A stretch of 64,000 bases of DNA. It comes from Nocardia ignorata NBRC 108230 (GTDB taxonomy: Bacteria; Actinomycetota; Actinomycetes; Mycobacteriales; Mycobacteriaceae). Under the pieces are notes generated by a model. It was not told where the DNA came from and made no database searches. It saw nothing but the letters and a program-made list of their open reading frames with translations. The translations under genes and the position numbers were made by a program. This document shows, piece after piece, positions 1-8,267 of this stretch. The stretch is taken from the NCBI RefSeq assembly GCF_001612905.1, contig NZ_BDBI01000012.1, positions 372,001-436,000 on the forward strand, read 5' to 3'. The first letter of the stretch is position 1. Each line of letters begins with the position of its first letter.

Positions 1-128
1 ACGCGGTCGACAGCGCCGGTATGCGTCAAGCCGACGAATGGCTCGAGCGGTTCCGCCACCTGTGGCAAACCCGGCTCGACGCCCTGGACACCGAGATCGC
101 CCGCGGCAAACGCGAGCGACGCAGCTGA
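1..128 (+). CDS. ArsR-family transcriptional regulator, C-terminal end (partial)
   Basis: Forty-one codons are open from position 3 to the TGA at 126-128. The visible residues (WLERFRHLWQTRLDAL, then a short basic tail) resemble the last helix of ArsR/SmtB-type winged-helix regulators. These regulators are often paired with SRPBCC (AHSA1-type) proteins, and one follows here after an 11-nt gap, which suggests a two-gene operon. The DNA-binding domain lies outside the window, so the family call rests on the C-terminus and on context. The inducer cannot be seen. Confidence 0.6.
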   Translation, partial: AVDSAGMRQADEWLERFRHLWQTRLDALDTEIARGKRERRS

Positions 129-139
129 AGGAGACAGCA

Positions 140-748
140 ATGCTCGACATCATCGATCAGATCAACCGCACCATGACAGACCTCGGGCCGTCGAAACAGG
201 TGCGGCTCGCACGGACCTACGACACGACCCCCGAGGACCTGTGGGACGCGTGCACCGACCCGCGGCGCCTGTCACGGTGGTTCGAGCCCGTCGGTGGTGA
301 GCTGCGGGAGGGCGGCCGCTACCGGCTCGACGGCAGCGGAACGACCGGCACCATCGAAGAGTGCGTCGCGCCGACACGGCTGCGCATCACCTGGGAGTAC
401 GGCGACGACACGAGCGTGGTCGAGGTGACGATCACCGGCACCGAGGATGGGGCCGCCCTCGAGCTCACCCACACCGTGCCGGACAACGAACACTGGCGAA
501 CCTACGGCCCCGGCGCCACCGGCGTCGGCTGGGAAACCTCGTTCCTGGCAGTGGGCTTCTTCCTGTCCGGTGACGACAGGGCGACCCCGGCGGAGCTGGA
601 AAAGCTGCTGTCCACACCGGAAGGCGCCGAGTACATCCGGCGCGCCGCGAGCGCCTGGGGCGACGCGCACACCACCGCCGGGACCGATCCGGCGACTGCC
701 CGCACGGTCGCCGACCGCGTGGCCGGCTTCTACACCGGCGCCGAGTAG
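140..748 (+). CDS. SRPBCC (AHSA1/START-like) domain protein
   Basis: This 202-residue protein has the START/Bet v1-like fold signature. An early segment (LARTYDTTPEDLWDACTDP) is followed by RLSRWFEPV, a strand-rich middle and a C-terminal helix. Members bind small hydrophobic ligands in a deep cavity; many are paired with ArsR regulators and annotated as ATPase activators (AHSA1), usually without a known ligand. I chose ATG 140 because GAAGGAG ends 6 nt upstream and because residues before it in the same frame overlap the ArsR end and look non-coding. It is probably co-transcribed with the upstream regulator and is cytoplasmic, with no signal peptide. The ligand is unknown. Confidence 0.85.
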   Translation: MLDIIDQINRTMTDLGPSKQVRLARTYDTTPEDLWDACTDPRRLSRWFEPVGGELREGGRYRLDGSGTTGTIEECVAPTRLRITWEYGDDTSVVEVTITGTEDGAALELTHTVPDNEHWRTYGPGATGVGWETSFLAVGFFLSGDDRATPAELEKLLSTPEGAEYIRRAASAWGDAHTTAGTDPATARTVADRVAGFYTGAE

Positions 749-769
749 CGACGAGCGGAGGCAAGCCCG

Positions 770-1996
770 TCAAAAGCCTCGCACAGTCGCGGCCAACGCC
801 TCGTCTGCGAGCGCTTTCGCCGCCTCTCGCGGTGCGTGGTGGGCGAGGGCGGTGACGAGATCGCGGATTCCTTGCCGCATCTCCGGTGTGAGGCGGGCGT
901 GGCGTGCCACGTCGAGCTCGTTGGCGATGGTGAGGACGGCGAAGGCGTACAGGTCGTCCCCGGTGATCGTGACCGGTCCGCCGGTGAAGCGGTCGGTGAC
1001 CCGAAGTGACGGTTTCCCGAGTTCACGGTAGGTCGGTGTGCGGGCGCAGGCGCCGTAGAGATAGACCGATTCCTCGGCAGGACAACCGATCACCTCGGCC
1101 AATCGGTGTCGCCGCGTGGTCGGTAAGAGTGCCGTGGCGAACCCGTCCGTGCCGTAGGTGGCGTGGCAGATCGCGGCGAGCCGGGTGCGCCGTGGGGCGT
1201 TCCACTCCGCGGTGATGGCCTGCACGCGCCGCAGGTGATCGAGCAGGTTCCCGCCCGGGTGCTCGACGCGTTCGGCGCCGAGTGCTCGCTGGAATTCGAA
1301 TGCCGCACGGACGGTGTCCTCGTCGAGACAGGTATCGGCGTGCACCGCTATGCGATCCGCTAGCTCTTCCGGCGCGTCGCGGGCAACCAGGTGCCCTGCC
1401 TCGGCGATCACGGCAGTGGTGACGCGCCGGTTCGCCCGGCCCAGACGGTGCACATCGTCGTCGGCGAGGAAGGAGCGGCCGCCGCGCACGAGCAGGATGG
1501 GCAGGTCCACTGCGCCGATGGTGCTGAGCAAAGCGGGCCCGGATCCGAGGATGTCGTCGGTGAGGTCCCCGAGGCTTGCGCCGAAGCCCTGGTCGCGCAA
1601 CCAGTTTCGTGTCGGCTCCGGGTCGGGATCGGGAACGACGTCCACGAGGACCAGTCCGGCGACCTTGGACCGGACGGCAGGTTCGGCCAGCGCCGCCATG
1701 GCAGCGAAGCCGCCGAGGGAGGCTCCGGCGACCACCACGGGTCCGGCCTCACGGCCGATGAGCGCGGCCACGTCGTCGGCGAGCGGCCGAAGCGTGGTGA
1801 CCTGCCCGGAACTCTCGCCGTGGCCGCGCAGGTCGACCGCAACGGTGCGGTAGCCACGCGCCTCGAGCCGCGCCGCGATCGGCGACCACACGCCGCGACG
1901 CTCTCCCCCGGCGTGCAGCAGCAGGACCGTGGGTCCGCGACCGCGGACCGTGGCGCGCAGTGTGGCGTCGCCGAGGACGATATCGGTATGGATCAT
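770..1996 (-). CDS. Alpha/beta hydrolase fused to a C-terminal DUF6817-like domain
   Basis: The protein has 408 residues. Residues 1 to about 235 form an alpha/beta hydrolase: an oxyanion region (LLLHAGGE, near residue 25), a nucleophile elbow GASLGG with Ser93, and a late AGHLV motif that supplies the catalytic His. From about residue 240 a second domain begins (HPGGNLLDHLRRV, then a CHATYGTDGF-type motif). I recognise this as the DUF6817 type, an all-helical domain with conserved His residues. The fusion is unusual in length, since simple hydrolases of this class have about 250-280 residues. The gene is divergent from a TetR regulator, with two matching operators between them, so it is very probably that regulator's target. 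The substrate is unknown. Confidence 0.85.
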   Translation of the reverse strand: MIHTDIVLGDATLRATVRGRGPTVLLLHAGGERRGVWSPIAARLEARGYRTVAVDLRGHGESSGQVTTLRPLADDVAALIGREAGPVVVAGASLGGFAAMAALAEPAVRSKVAGLVLVDVVPDPDPEPTRNWLRDQGFGASLGDLTDDILGSGPALLSTIGAVDLPILLVRGGRSFLADDDVHRLGRANRRVTTAVIAEAGHLVARDAPEELADRIAVHADTCLDEDTVRAAFEFQRALGAERVEHPGGNLLDHLRRVQAITAEWNAPRRTRLAAICHATYGTDGFATALLPTTRRHRLAEVIGCPAEESVYLYGACARTPTYRELGKPSLRVTDRFTGGPVTITGDDLYAFAVLTIANELDVARHARLTPEMRQGIRDLVTALAHHAPREAAKALADEALAATVRGF

Positions 1997-2009
1997 CGTG
2001 GTACCCCAA

Positions 2010-2027
2010 ACCTTGACATGTCCAGGT
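2010..2027. promoter_or_regulatory. Imperfect copy of a TetR-type operator
   Basis: ACCTTG-N6-CCAGGT lies 14 bp upstream of the hydrolase start. It has the same half-sites (one mismatch) and the same 6-bp spacer as the perfect copy at 2042-2063. The two centres are 34 bp apart. Confidence 0.6.
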
Positions 2028-2041
2028 AACGGTAGGGCTTG

Positions 2042-2063
2042 CTACCTTGTTGGGTCAAGGTAG
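2042..2063. promoter_or_regulatory. Perfect TetR-type operator between hydrolase and TetR genes
   Basis: CTACCTTG and CAAGGTAG form a perfect 8-bp inverted repeat around a 6-bp spacer. It ends 10 bp before the TetR start codon, where binding would block the regulator's own promoter. With the second site at 2010-2027 it could control both divergent genes. Confidence 0.75.
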
Positions 2064-2072
2064 TGTGACGAT

Positions 2073-2693
2073 GTGAGCATGCCGAGAGTGCGGAGGCGTC
2101 CCGAGGAGGCGCGTCAGGCGATCCTCGACGCCGCCGCGACGCTCCTGGCCGAGGGCGGTCCAGCGGCCGTGCAGGTCCGTGCGGTCGCCGCCCGCGTCGG
2201 CATGACCGACGCGGGCGTCACCCATCATTTCCGAAACCGGCAGACCCTGCTCACCGAACTTTTGCGGCACGGCGGCCGCCGGCTCCGAGCGGGCCTCGCC
2301 GACATCGTCGCGGCGTGGCTGGACGACAACGCCGACCTGCCCGCACTCATCACCGCACTCCACGACTTCTACCGCGGCGGCTACGCCGATCTGGCCGTCG
2401 CCCTGCACGCCGCGGGTTGGCGTGACCGGGGCAGCGGCATGCTCGACCCCGTCGTCGAGGCCCTGCATCGAGCCCGCCCACCGGGCAGTTGCCTCGACGA
2501 CACCCGCCACGCGGTCGCGGCCCTGCATCAGGCCGTGGCGATGGATGTCCGCTACGGCAACGCTTTCCGGCGCAGCGCCGGGCTCACCGACGCCGCCGCG
2601 ACCTTCGACGCGCACGCACAGTGGTGGGCACACCACCTCGAAACCACCCTCGGCCTGTCCGCGCCCGGCCGGGCTCAGGGCTCGAGCACGTAA
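2073..2693 (+). CDS. TetR/AcrR-family transcriptional regulator
   Basis: The protein has 206 residues. An N-terminal HTH spans about residues 12-58 (ARQAILDAAATLLAEGG, VAARVGMTDAGVTHHF, then NRQTLL), followed by an all-helical ligand-binding domain. The start is GTG 2073 or, two codons later, ATG 2079. Neither has a clear Shine-Dalgarno sequence, because the operator occupies the leader. It is divergent from the alpha/beta hydrolase and sits beside two operator copies, so autoregulation and repression of the hydrolase are the likely roles. Its 3' end overlaps the convergent oxidoreductase gene by 19 bp. The ligand is unknown. Confidence 0.92.
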   Translation: MSMPRVRRRPEEARQAILDAAATLLAEGGPAAVQVRAVAARVGMTDAGVTHHFRNRQTLLTELLRHGGRRLRAGLADIVAAWLDDNADLPALITALHDFYRGGYADLAVALHAAGWRDRGSGMLDPVVEALHRARPPGSCLDDTRHAVAALHQAVAMDVRYGNAFRRSAGLTDAAATFDAHAQWWAHHLETTLGLSAPGRAQGSST

Positions 2694-3595
2694 CGACCGC
2701 GCGCCCCACCCTCGGCCATGGCCCGGTGGGCGTCGGCGGCCCGGTCCAGCGGCAGGACCGCGTGCACCCGCGTAGGCAATCGGCCTGCCGCGGCGAGGGC
2801 GAGCAGTTGCCCCAAACGTGGTCCGTCCGATCGCACCATCAGCACGTTCACGGTGATCCCCCGTTCCACCGCGGGCACGATATTGGGCCGGACACCGACG
2901 AACACTCCACTGTCGCGGACCGGTTTCAGGCCCCACGTCTGCTGCGGGGTGGCGTCGACGACCGCGTCCCACCCGGGTTCGACCGCGGTGACGAAGTCGG
3001 CGCCGAGTCCGCGCACGAACTGTTCGTCGGCCGCCCTGGCCAGACCGGTGACCCGCCAGCCGCGGTCGGGTGCGAGGGCGGCGACACCGGCCCCGATGGC
3101 ACCGGCGGCTCCGATCACCAGCAGCCGGTCACCGTCGGCGGGTGCCTCGCCGAGCATGTCGAGGATCTGTGCGGCGCTCAGACCACTGAGCGGCACCGTG
3201 GCTGCCGGGACCAGGTCGAGCCCGTCCGGCACCACTGCGAGGTCGGTGGCGGGCACGACGAGTTGTTCGGCGTAGGTGCCGAAGTCGCGGTCGAAGCCGA
3301 GCACGACACCGGCGACTCGGGTCCCGACGGCCAGATCGACGCCGGGTCCGGTGGCCAGGACGGTGCCGGCGAAGTCCCAGCCCAGTCCGGTGTGTTCGGG
3401 TTGGTCAATCATCCCGAGATCGTGGAAGAAGCCGCTGACGACACCGAGGTCGGTGGGGTTGACGGGTGCGGCCGCGACGCCCACCCGAACCTCACCGGGT
3501 CCGGGCTCGGCGACGGGGACGTCGATGATCTCGATCGAGTCGGGTCCGGCGGGTGTGCGGACGACGGCGGCCCGGAAAGTTCCGGCTGTGTTCAT
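2675..3595 (-). CDS. Zinc-type alcohol dehydrogenase-like / quinone oxidoreductase (MDR family)
   Basis: The protein has 306 residues. The N-terminal GroES-like domain has the usual AAPVNPTDLG and GWDFAGTV motifs; the Rossmann domain carries VIGAAGAIGAGVAALA for NADPH. The Cys/His ligands of zinc enzymes are absent, so a quinone- or enone-reductase type of MDR is likelier than a classical alcohol dehydrogenase. ATG 3595 is preceded by GGAGGAGCGAATC, so upstream in-frame residues are excluded. A phased-repeat site at 3644-3672, identical in design to one near 7.07 kb, lies 49 bp upstream, so the adjacent SARP regulator probably activates this gene. The natural substrate is unknown. Confidence 0.88.
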   Translation of the reverse strand: MNTAGTFRAAVVRTPAGPDSIEIIDVPVAEPGPGEVRVGVAAAPVNPTDLGVVSGFFHDLGMIDQPEHTGLGWDFAGTVLATGPGVDLAVGTRVAGVVLGFDRDFGTYAEQLVVPATDLAVVPDGLDLVPAATVPLSGLSAAQILDMLGEAPADGDRLLVIGAAGAIGAGVAALAPDRGWRVTGLARAADEQFVRGLGADFVTAVEPGWDAVVDATPQQTWGLKPVRDSGVFVGVRPNIVPAVERGITVNVLMVRSDGPRLGQLLALAAAGRLPTRVHAVLPLDRAADAHRAMAEGGARGRYVLEP

Positions 3596-3643
3596 GATTC
3601 GCTCCTCCATCAGTGCTGGTGGATTCCAGCCTGCTCGTGCGAC

Positions 3644-3672
3644 TTGGAAGGGAGTTGGAGCCGAATCGGACG
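3644..3672. promoter_or_regulatory. SARP-type binding site: three 7-mers phased by 11 bp
   Basis: On the plus strand TTGGAAG (3644), TTGGAGC (3655) and TCGGACG (3666) repeat every 11 bp. This is the spacing known for AfsR/SARP activators, which stack along one DNA face. The site lies 49 bp upstream of the minus-strand oxidoreductase. The stretch shares CGAGCAG with the partner promoter at 7.09 kb, just downstream of the repeats, at the expected -10 distance. Confidence 0.7.
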
Positions 3673-3690
3673 TCGCCGTGACCTGCGCTG

Positions 3691-6600
3691 TCAGGTGCGG
3701 ATCGCCGCGGCGGCGCGTGCCCTGGCTTCGGTGGACCAGTGTGGTGCGTTCCACCGTTGGGCGATGTCGGCTGCCTGCGCGAAATGCGCGGCCGCCTCGT
3801 CGCCGCGACCGAGGAACACCGCGAGTTCGCCCAGTACGTGCGCGACCGGGCGCACGGCGAGCGACACGCTCTCCGCGCCCGCGGGAGGACCAGCGCGGTG
3901 TGGCAGCAGGTCCGCATAGACCCGCTCAGCGCCGTCGCGGTCGTTCACGGCGATCAGGGCCAGCGCGCGCAGGCTCGTCAGGAAGGTGAAGAAGAAGTCG
4001 GCTCGGATCGGAGCCGGTGGTGTGGGCACTACTTCGTTGCCGCGACCCGCGGCGTGCAGGGCCAGTGTCAGCAGGTCGGCGACCATCGGGCCGAGCGCGG
4101 CGTGGACGGCGCGGACCTCGTCCAGGTGGGCGCCGAGGGTGCCGTCGTTGATCCAGATCGCCGCGCGGGCGATGCGGAGGAACCCGGCGGCGTGCACCGA
4201 CCCGGCGCGTTCCATGCGCTGGGTGGCTGTGATGTAGCGGCGTTCGGCGTCGGCGAACCGTCCCTCGATCAGTACCAGCGTCGCCAGGGCGATCTCGGCT
4301 GCGCCGACCGCTTCGGGCATCCGGTAGGCGCGGGCCAGGTCGCGCGCTTGTTCACTGACGCGACGCATGGTCGTCGGATCGTTGGCGGCGGCGGCACCGG
4401 CAGCCAGGTTGAGCAGGGCGGTGATGCGGTACACGGGCAGGTCGTGTTCGGTGCCGATCGCCAGGAGTTCCCGCGAGTACTCCTGGCGACGCGAGGCGCG
4501 CGCCAGAATCAGCAGGGCGGCGGCGCGCAGACCCGGGGAGGTCGCCGACTCGAGTGCTTCCAGGGCCGCCGGCATGACCGTCGGATCGTCTTCGCCGACC
4601 AGTTCGTGGGTGTAGGCGATGAGCAGATGAGCGCGCACCTCGCGGTCGAGATCGGTGCGGGTGAGCAACCGGGCGAGCCGTTCGACGATCGGGCGGTCGA
4701 CCGTGCCGTACATCCGGGACTGCCACGGTGTCGGTTCGGTCCAGGCGGTGAACGCGGCGATCATCAGATCCTCACGTCCCAGCGACTCGGCGAACTCCAC
4801 TGCCTCCTCGCGCGTGCGCCTGGCGCCCGCGATGGACCCGGCTCTGACCTGTGCTCGCAGCAACCTGCCGAGCAGATCCACCCGTTCGTCCGGTTCGCGG
4901 GCAGCGGCGACCGCATCGGTGAGGAGCGCGACCGCCACATCGTGGGCGTAGCGCGCCTCGGCCAGTTCCGCGGCTTGCACGCAGTACCCGACGGCTTTCG
5001 GCGATCCGGCCCGCGCCCAGTGGTGTGCCAGGGCGACGATGTCGCCGGAGCCTTCGAGAGCCGCCGCGATCCGCGCATGCATCCTCGTCGTGCGCGCCCG
5101 GCTGACACCGGTGACCAGGGTGTCTCTGACCAGGGCGTGCACGAACCGGACACGACCGGGCCCCGGTTCGTCGAGCAGCCCGGCGATGACGCCCGCGTCC
5201 ACGGCGTCGAGCACGCCGTCCTCGTCGGTGTCGGCGGCGCGCACGAGCACGTCGACCGAGCATTCGCGACCGGCCACCGCCGCCAACCGCAGCACGGACA
5301 CACCGCTGTCGGGCAACCGTGCGAGCCGACGCCGCAGCACGTCGCGGACACCCTCGGGAACCTCCGAGAGCGCGACCAGTGCGCCTTCACCGTTGAGCAG
5401 GCGGGCGGTCTCGCGCACGTAGAAGGGGTTGCCGCCGGTTCTTTCGGCGATTCCGGCCACGGTCGAGTCGTCGGTGTCGCATTCGGCTCGCACGAGTTCG
5501 GCGACGGCGTCGCGGCCGAGTCCGGGCAGGTCGAGCCGAAGCGGGGCGGTGCGGGCCAGGGTGGCGAGTGTTTCGGTGAGGCGCTCGCTTTCGTCCGAAC
5601 GGTAGGCGGCCACGATCAGGATCGGGGCCCGGGTGTCGATGCCGCCGGTGAGCAGTTCCAGGGTGGCGGCGTCGGCCCAGTGCAGGTCGTCGAGGACGAC
5701 GGCGACGGGACGCTCGGTGGCGGCTGCGGCGAGCCAGGTCCACACGGCTCGCCGGAGCCGGAATCGTCCGGCTGCCGCGTCACCGTGTGCGGGCGCGAAG
5801 TCGCCCAACAGCGGTGCCAGATCGTCAGAGAACGGTTGGGGCGCAGCGCTTTCGGCGATCGATCGCAGCACTTCGACCCAGGCCCAGGCCGGTGGTGCGC
5901 TGTCGACGTCGGGGCAGCGCCCGGCGGCTACGAGCCATCCGTCGCGGGTGAGTGTCGTGGCGAGGTGCTCGAGCAGGGTCGACTTGCCCTGTCCCGCTTC
6001 GCCGGTGATCAGGGCGGTTCTCGCGCCGTCGGTGATCGCTTGGCCGGCGGCTCTGGTCAGGGCTGCGAGTTCGTGGTCGCGTCCGACGAACGGGGTGGGC
6101 GACCGGCCTTTGTCGAATGCCGTTGCCGCTGAGTGTGATCCGACGCTCCCGGAGTAATTCTTCCCCGGGCCGACCGCACCTGGTCCGCCCGCAGCCGCAG
6201 CATCTTCGGGCGCATTCCGGCTCCTGGGCAGCACAGTCCGCTGCGAGGACGCCACCGGAACCGCCGCACGCAGGAAGTCCGTGCGCTGAGCCAGGATCGC
6301 CTCTTCCAGTTCCACCAGGTCCGGGCCCGGATCTAGGCCGAGCTCATCGGCGAACAGGGTTCGGGCGCGACGCAGTGCGGTCAGCGCATCGGCCTGACGC
6401 CCACTGCCCCACAGCGCCAGCGCGTGCAGCCGCCACCCTTCCTCGCGCAGGGGTTCGTCGCGGGTGAGGGTCTCGGTGTCGGGAACGACCGTCGCGGCCC
6501 GGCCCAGGCGCAGACCTGCATCGATGTGCAGTTCGCGCGCGACCAGGCGCAACTCGTGCAGCCGTGCTGTTTCGGCGGCCACCCACGGCTCGTCGGCGAC

Positions 6601-7026
6601 CTCGGCGAACGCGGGACCGCGCCACAGCGCCAATGCCTCGTCGAGCCGGGCGCGCGTGTCCTCGGGATCGGTGAGTGTGCGGGCTTGTTCGAGTAGTTCC
6701 TCGAAACGCCAGGCGTCCACCGCGTGCTCGGGTAGGTGCAGCGCGTAACCGGGTGCGGCGCTCACCAGCAGACGGGCCGGTGCCCGTGGTGGTCGGTCCG
6801 GTTCCAGCAGGCGGCGCAGATTCGACACATACGCCTGCAACGACGCCAACGCCCGCGACGGTGCTTCCCCACGCCAGAGGTCTTCGACCAGCCGGTCCAC
6901 CGGCACTACCTGCCCGCGCGCGGCCACCAGCAGTGCGAGCACACCGCGTTGACGCGGGCCACCGAGGGGAAGCGGTTCGCCGCCGACCTCGGCCGCGAAC
7001 GAGCCCAACACCCGGATCAAGACCAT
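3691..7026 (-). CDS. AfsR-type SARP regulator with BTAD and AAA ATPase domains
   Basis: The protein has 1111 residues. An OmpR/PhoB-type winged helix (about 1-95) is followed by a bacterial transcriptional activation domain (about 100-247, LDEALALWRGPAFAEV), a linker rich in Ala, Gly and Ser, and a P-loop ATPase. In the ATPase, Walker A is GEAGQGKST (342-350) and Walker B is VVLDDLHWAD (about 443-452). A TPR-like helical tail of about 500 residues completes it. ATG 7026 starts the conserved LIRVLGSF strand; longer forms add only low-quality sequence. SARPs activate transcription by recruiting RNA polymerase at heptamer repeats spaced 11 bp. Two such sites lie immediately downstream (3644) and upstream (7061) of the gene, so its regulon probably includes both neighbours. 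No biosynthetic cluster is visible. Confidence 0.92.
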   Translation of the reverse strand: MVLIRVLGSFAAEVGGEPLPLGGPRQRGVLALLVAARGQVVPVDRLVEDLWRGEAPSRALASLQAYVSNLRRLLEPDRPPRAPARLLVSAAPGYALHLPEHAVDAWRFEELLEQARTLTDPEDTRARLDEALALWRGPAFAEVADEPWVAAETARLHELRLVARELHIDAGLRLGRAATVVPDTETLTRDEPLREEGWRLHALALWGSGRQADALTALRRARTLFADELGLDPGPDLVELEEAILAQRTDFLRAAVPVASSQRTVLPRSRNAPEDAAAAGGPGAVGPGKNYSGSVGSHSAATAFDKGRSPTPFVGRDHELAALTRAAGQAITDGARTALITGEAGQGKSTLLEHLATTLTRDGWLVAAGRCPDVDSAPPAWAWVEVLRSIAESAAPQPFSDDLAPLLGDFAPAHGDAAAGRFRLRRAVWTWLAAAATERPVAVVLDDLHWADAATLELLTGGIDTRAPILIVAAYRSDESERLTETLATLARTAPLRLDLPGLGRDAVAELVRAECDTDDSTVAGIAERTGGNPFYVRETARLLNGEGALVALSEVPEGVRDVLRRRLARLPDSGVSVLRLAAVAGRECSVDVLVRAADTDEDGVLDAVDAGVIAGLLDEPGPGRVRFVHALVRDTLVTGVSRARTTRMHARIAAALEGSGDIVALAHHWARAGSPKAVGYCVQAAELAEARYAHDVAVALLTDAVAAAREPDERVDLLGRLLRAQVRAGSIAGARRTREEAVEFAESLGREDLMIAAFTAWTEPTPWQSRMYGTVDRPIVERLARLLTRTDLDREVRAHLLIAYTHELVGEDDPTVMPAALEALESATSPGLRAAALLILARASRRQEYSRELLAIGTEHDLPVYRITALLNLAAGAAAANDPTTMRRVSEQARDLARAYRMPEAVGAAEIALATLVLIEGRFADAERRYITATQRMERAGSVHAAGFLRIARAAIWINDGTLGAHLDEVRAVHAALGPMVADLLTLALHAAGRGNEVVPTPPAPIRADFFFTFLTSLRALALIAVNDRDGAERVYADLLPHRAGPPAGAESVSLAVRPVAHVLGELAVFLGRGDEAAAHFAQAADIAQRWNAPHWSTEARARAAAAIRT

Positions 7027-7060
7027 GACCAGCCATATCGTACGCGCGCCTGCCCGCACG

Positions 7061-7089
7061 GTTCCAAGTCGGCTCCAACTGCCTTCCAA
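7061..7089. promoter_or_regulatory. SARP-type binding site: three 7-mers phased by 11 bp
   Basis: GTTCCAA (7061), GCTCCAA (7072) and CTTCCAA (7083) repeat exactly every 11 bp, 52 bp upstream of the DUF4267 gene. The core is nearly identical to, and in the same orientation relative to its target as, the site at 3644-3672. It lies in the divergent spacer, so autoregulation of the SARP gene is also possible. Confidence 0.72.
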
Positions 7090-7141
7090 AGCTCGGCGAG
7101 CAGTCTCGTTCACATCGAAACCCATTGAAAGGCAGGGCAAT

Positions 7142-7585
7142 ATGAGCATCAGCACCCAGGGCACGCGGATCGGCACAGTGGGACGAAAGGTGGTCACGAG
7201 GTATCGGATCACCACCGTGATGGCCGTGATCTGCGCTGCGGCACCGTTGTATTTCGGGCTCAGCTTCCTGCTCGCTCCCGAGAGTTCGCCCGCCGGTTTC
7301 GGTATCACGCCGTGGCCCACCGGCAATGCCGACGGCTATTTCGTCGTCAAGGGCGTACGCGATATCTCTATCGCCGCGGTGGCGTTCCTCGTGCTCGCAC
7401 TGGGTCACCGTCGCGTCCTCGGCTGGATCGTGCTGATCAATGCGGTGATCCCGTTCGGCGACGCAATGGCCGTGGTGACGCATGGCGGAACGGTGACGAC
7501 AGCGCTGAGCGTGCATATTTCGGCAATGCTGTTCCTCGTGCTGACGGCCGCACTGCTGCTCACAGAACGCCCCGCGCGCGCCTAG
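7142..7585 (+). CDS. DUF4267-type small membrane protein
   Basis: The protein has 147 residues. It shows four hydrophobic segments at about residues 25-45, 75-93, 95-113 and 120-140, with a conserved-looking loop (GFGITPWPTGNADGYFVVKGVRD) before the second. This matches the DUF4267 family of four-helix membrane proteins of unknown function. AAAGGCAGGG upstream of ATG 7142 supports the start. The gene is divergent from the SARP regulator and carries its putative site 52 bp upstream, so it is probably SARP-activated. No enzymatic motif is visible. Confidence 0.82.
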   Translation: MSISTQGTRIGTVGRKVVTRYRITTVMAVICAAAPLYFGLSFLLAPESSPAGFGITPWPTGNADGYFVVKGVRDISIAAVAFLVLALGHRRVLGWIVLINAVIPFGDAMAVVTHGGTVTTALSVHISAMLFLVLTAALLLTERPARA

Positions 7586-7619
7586 CCGAAACCGGAGCAG
7601 GTCGATGTGGTCGTCTCGA

Positions 7620-8140
7620 TCACACCGACCTGCCGGCTGTCCTGCGCACACCGAACCGCGCAAGCAGCGCCCGCGCCGCGAGACCGAAGATCGTCCTGCC
7701 CGCATCGGCGGGCGCGTCTTTGCTCGGCGCGCACCAGACTTGAAAGGTCTTGGGGCTCATCGGAATCGAGATGTGCTCGTGCGTGATCACCCATCGGCCG
7801 TCCACCCGCCGAAGGCAGACGGTTTCGCGCACCCAGATCGACAATTCGATGCCGCCTTTGTGCTTGCCGGAATCAGGTGAAGCATGTTGGCGAAGGCCAC
7901 GTCTCCGTCGACGGCGATCGTCAGCTCATGTGTTTCCAGCTCGATCGGCCCGTCGTACCCGTCGAACCACCGCAGAAAGTTCGCCCGCACCTCCTCGGTT
8001 CCCGAAAACCGCAGCGGCGCGACAGCATCGTAGTAGACGAGGTCCTCCGCATAGAACGACATCGCCGCGTCGATATCCTTCGATTCGTGCGCCCGGGTAC
8101 GACTTTCCAAGAATTCCCTGATCTCGCTCTCACCTGACAT
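7620..8140 (-). pseudogene. SnoaL-like / nuclear transport factor 2 family protein, frameshifted
   Basis: The frame from ATG 8140 (preceded by GGAGACGCG) encodes a typical NTF2-like start with FLESRTRAHESKDIDAAMSFYAEDL and a middle ending FANMLHLI. The family's expected second half (SIWVRETVCLRRVDGRWVITHEHISIP) continues in another frame, ending at 7620. Adding one base near 7872 restores a single frame of about 173 residues through SGKHKGGIEL. SnoaL-like proteins are small cone-shaped barrels used as isomerases, cyclases or ligand binders. The lesion is either a true one-base deletion or a sequencing error. Confidence 0.75.
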
Positions 8141-8267
8141 TCCGCGTCTCCTTCCGCGACGTTCGGACCTTTTCGGTAGTCCGACGAGACAGCGACAACG
8201 AATGTGAGGCCCCCGCCGAGCGCGCCCCTGGTTCGGAAAGTCTCGCTGCGCGTGTTTGGCTGGCGTG

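Noticed and set aside
2489..3919. 476-codon plus-strand frame overlapping the TetR end and oxidoreductase
   Set aside because: Antisense to the MDR oxidoreductase and out of frame with the TetR gene; Arg/Gly-rich shadow.
3739..6132. 797-codon plus-strand frame opposite the SARP gene
   Set aside because: Antisense shadow of the SARP regulator; no start signal or family match.
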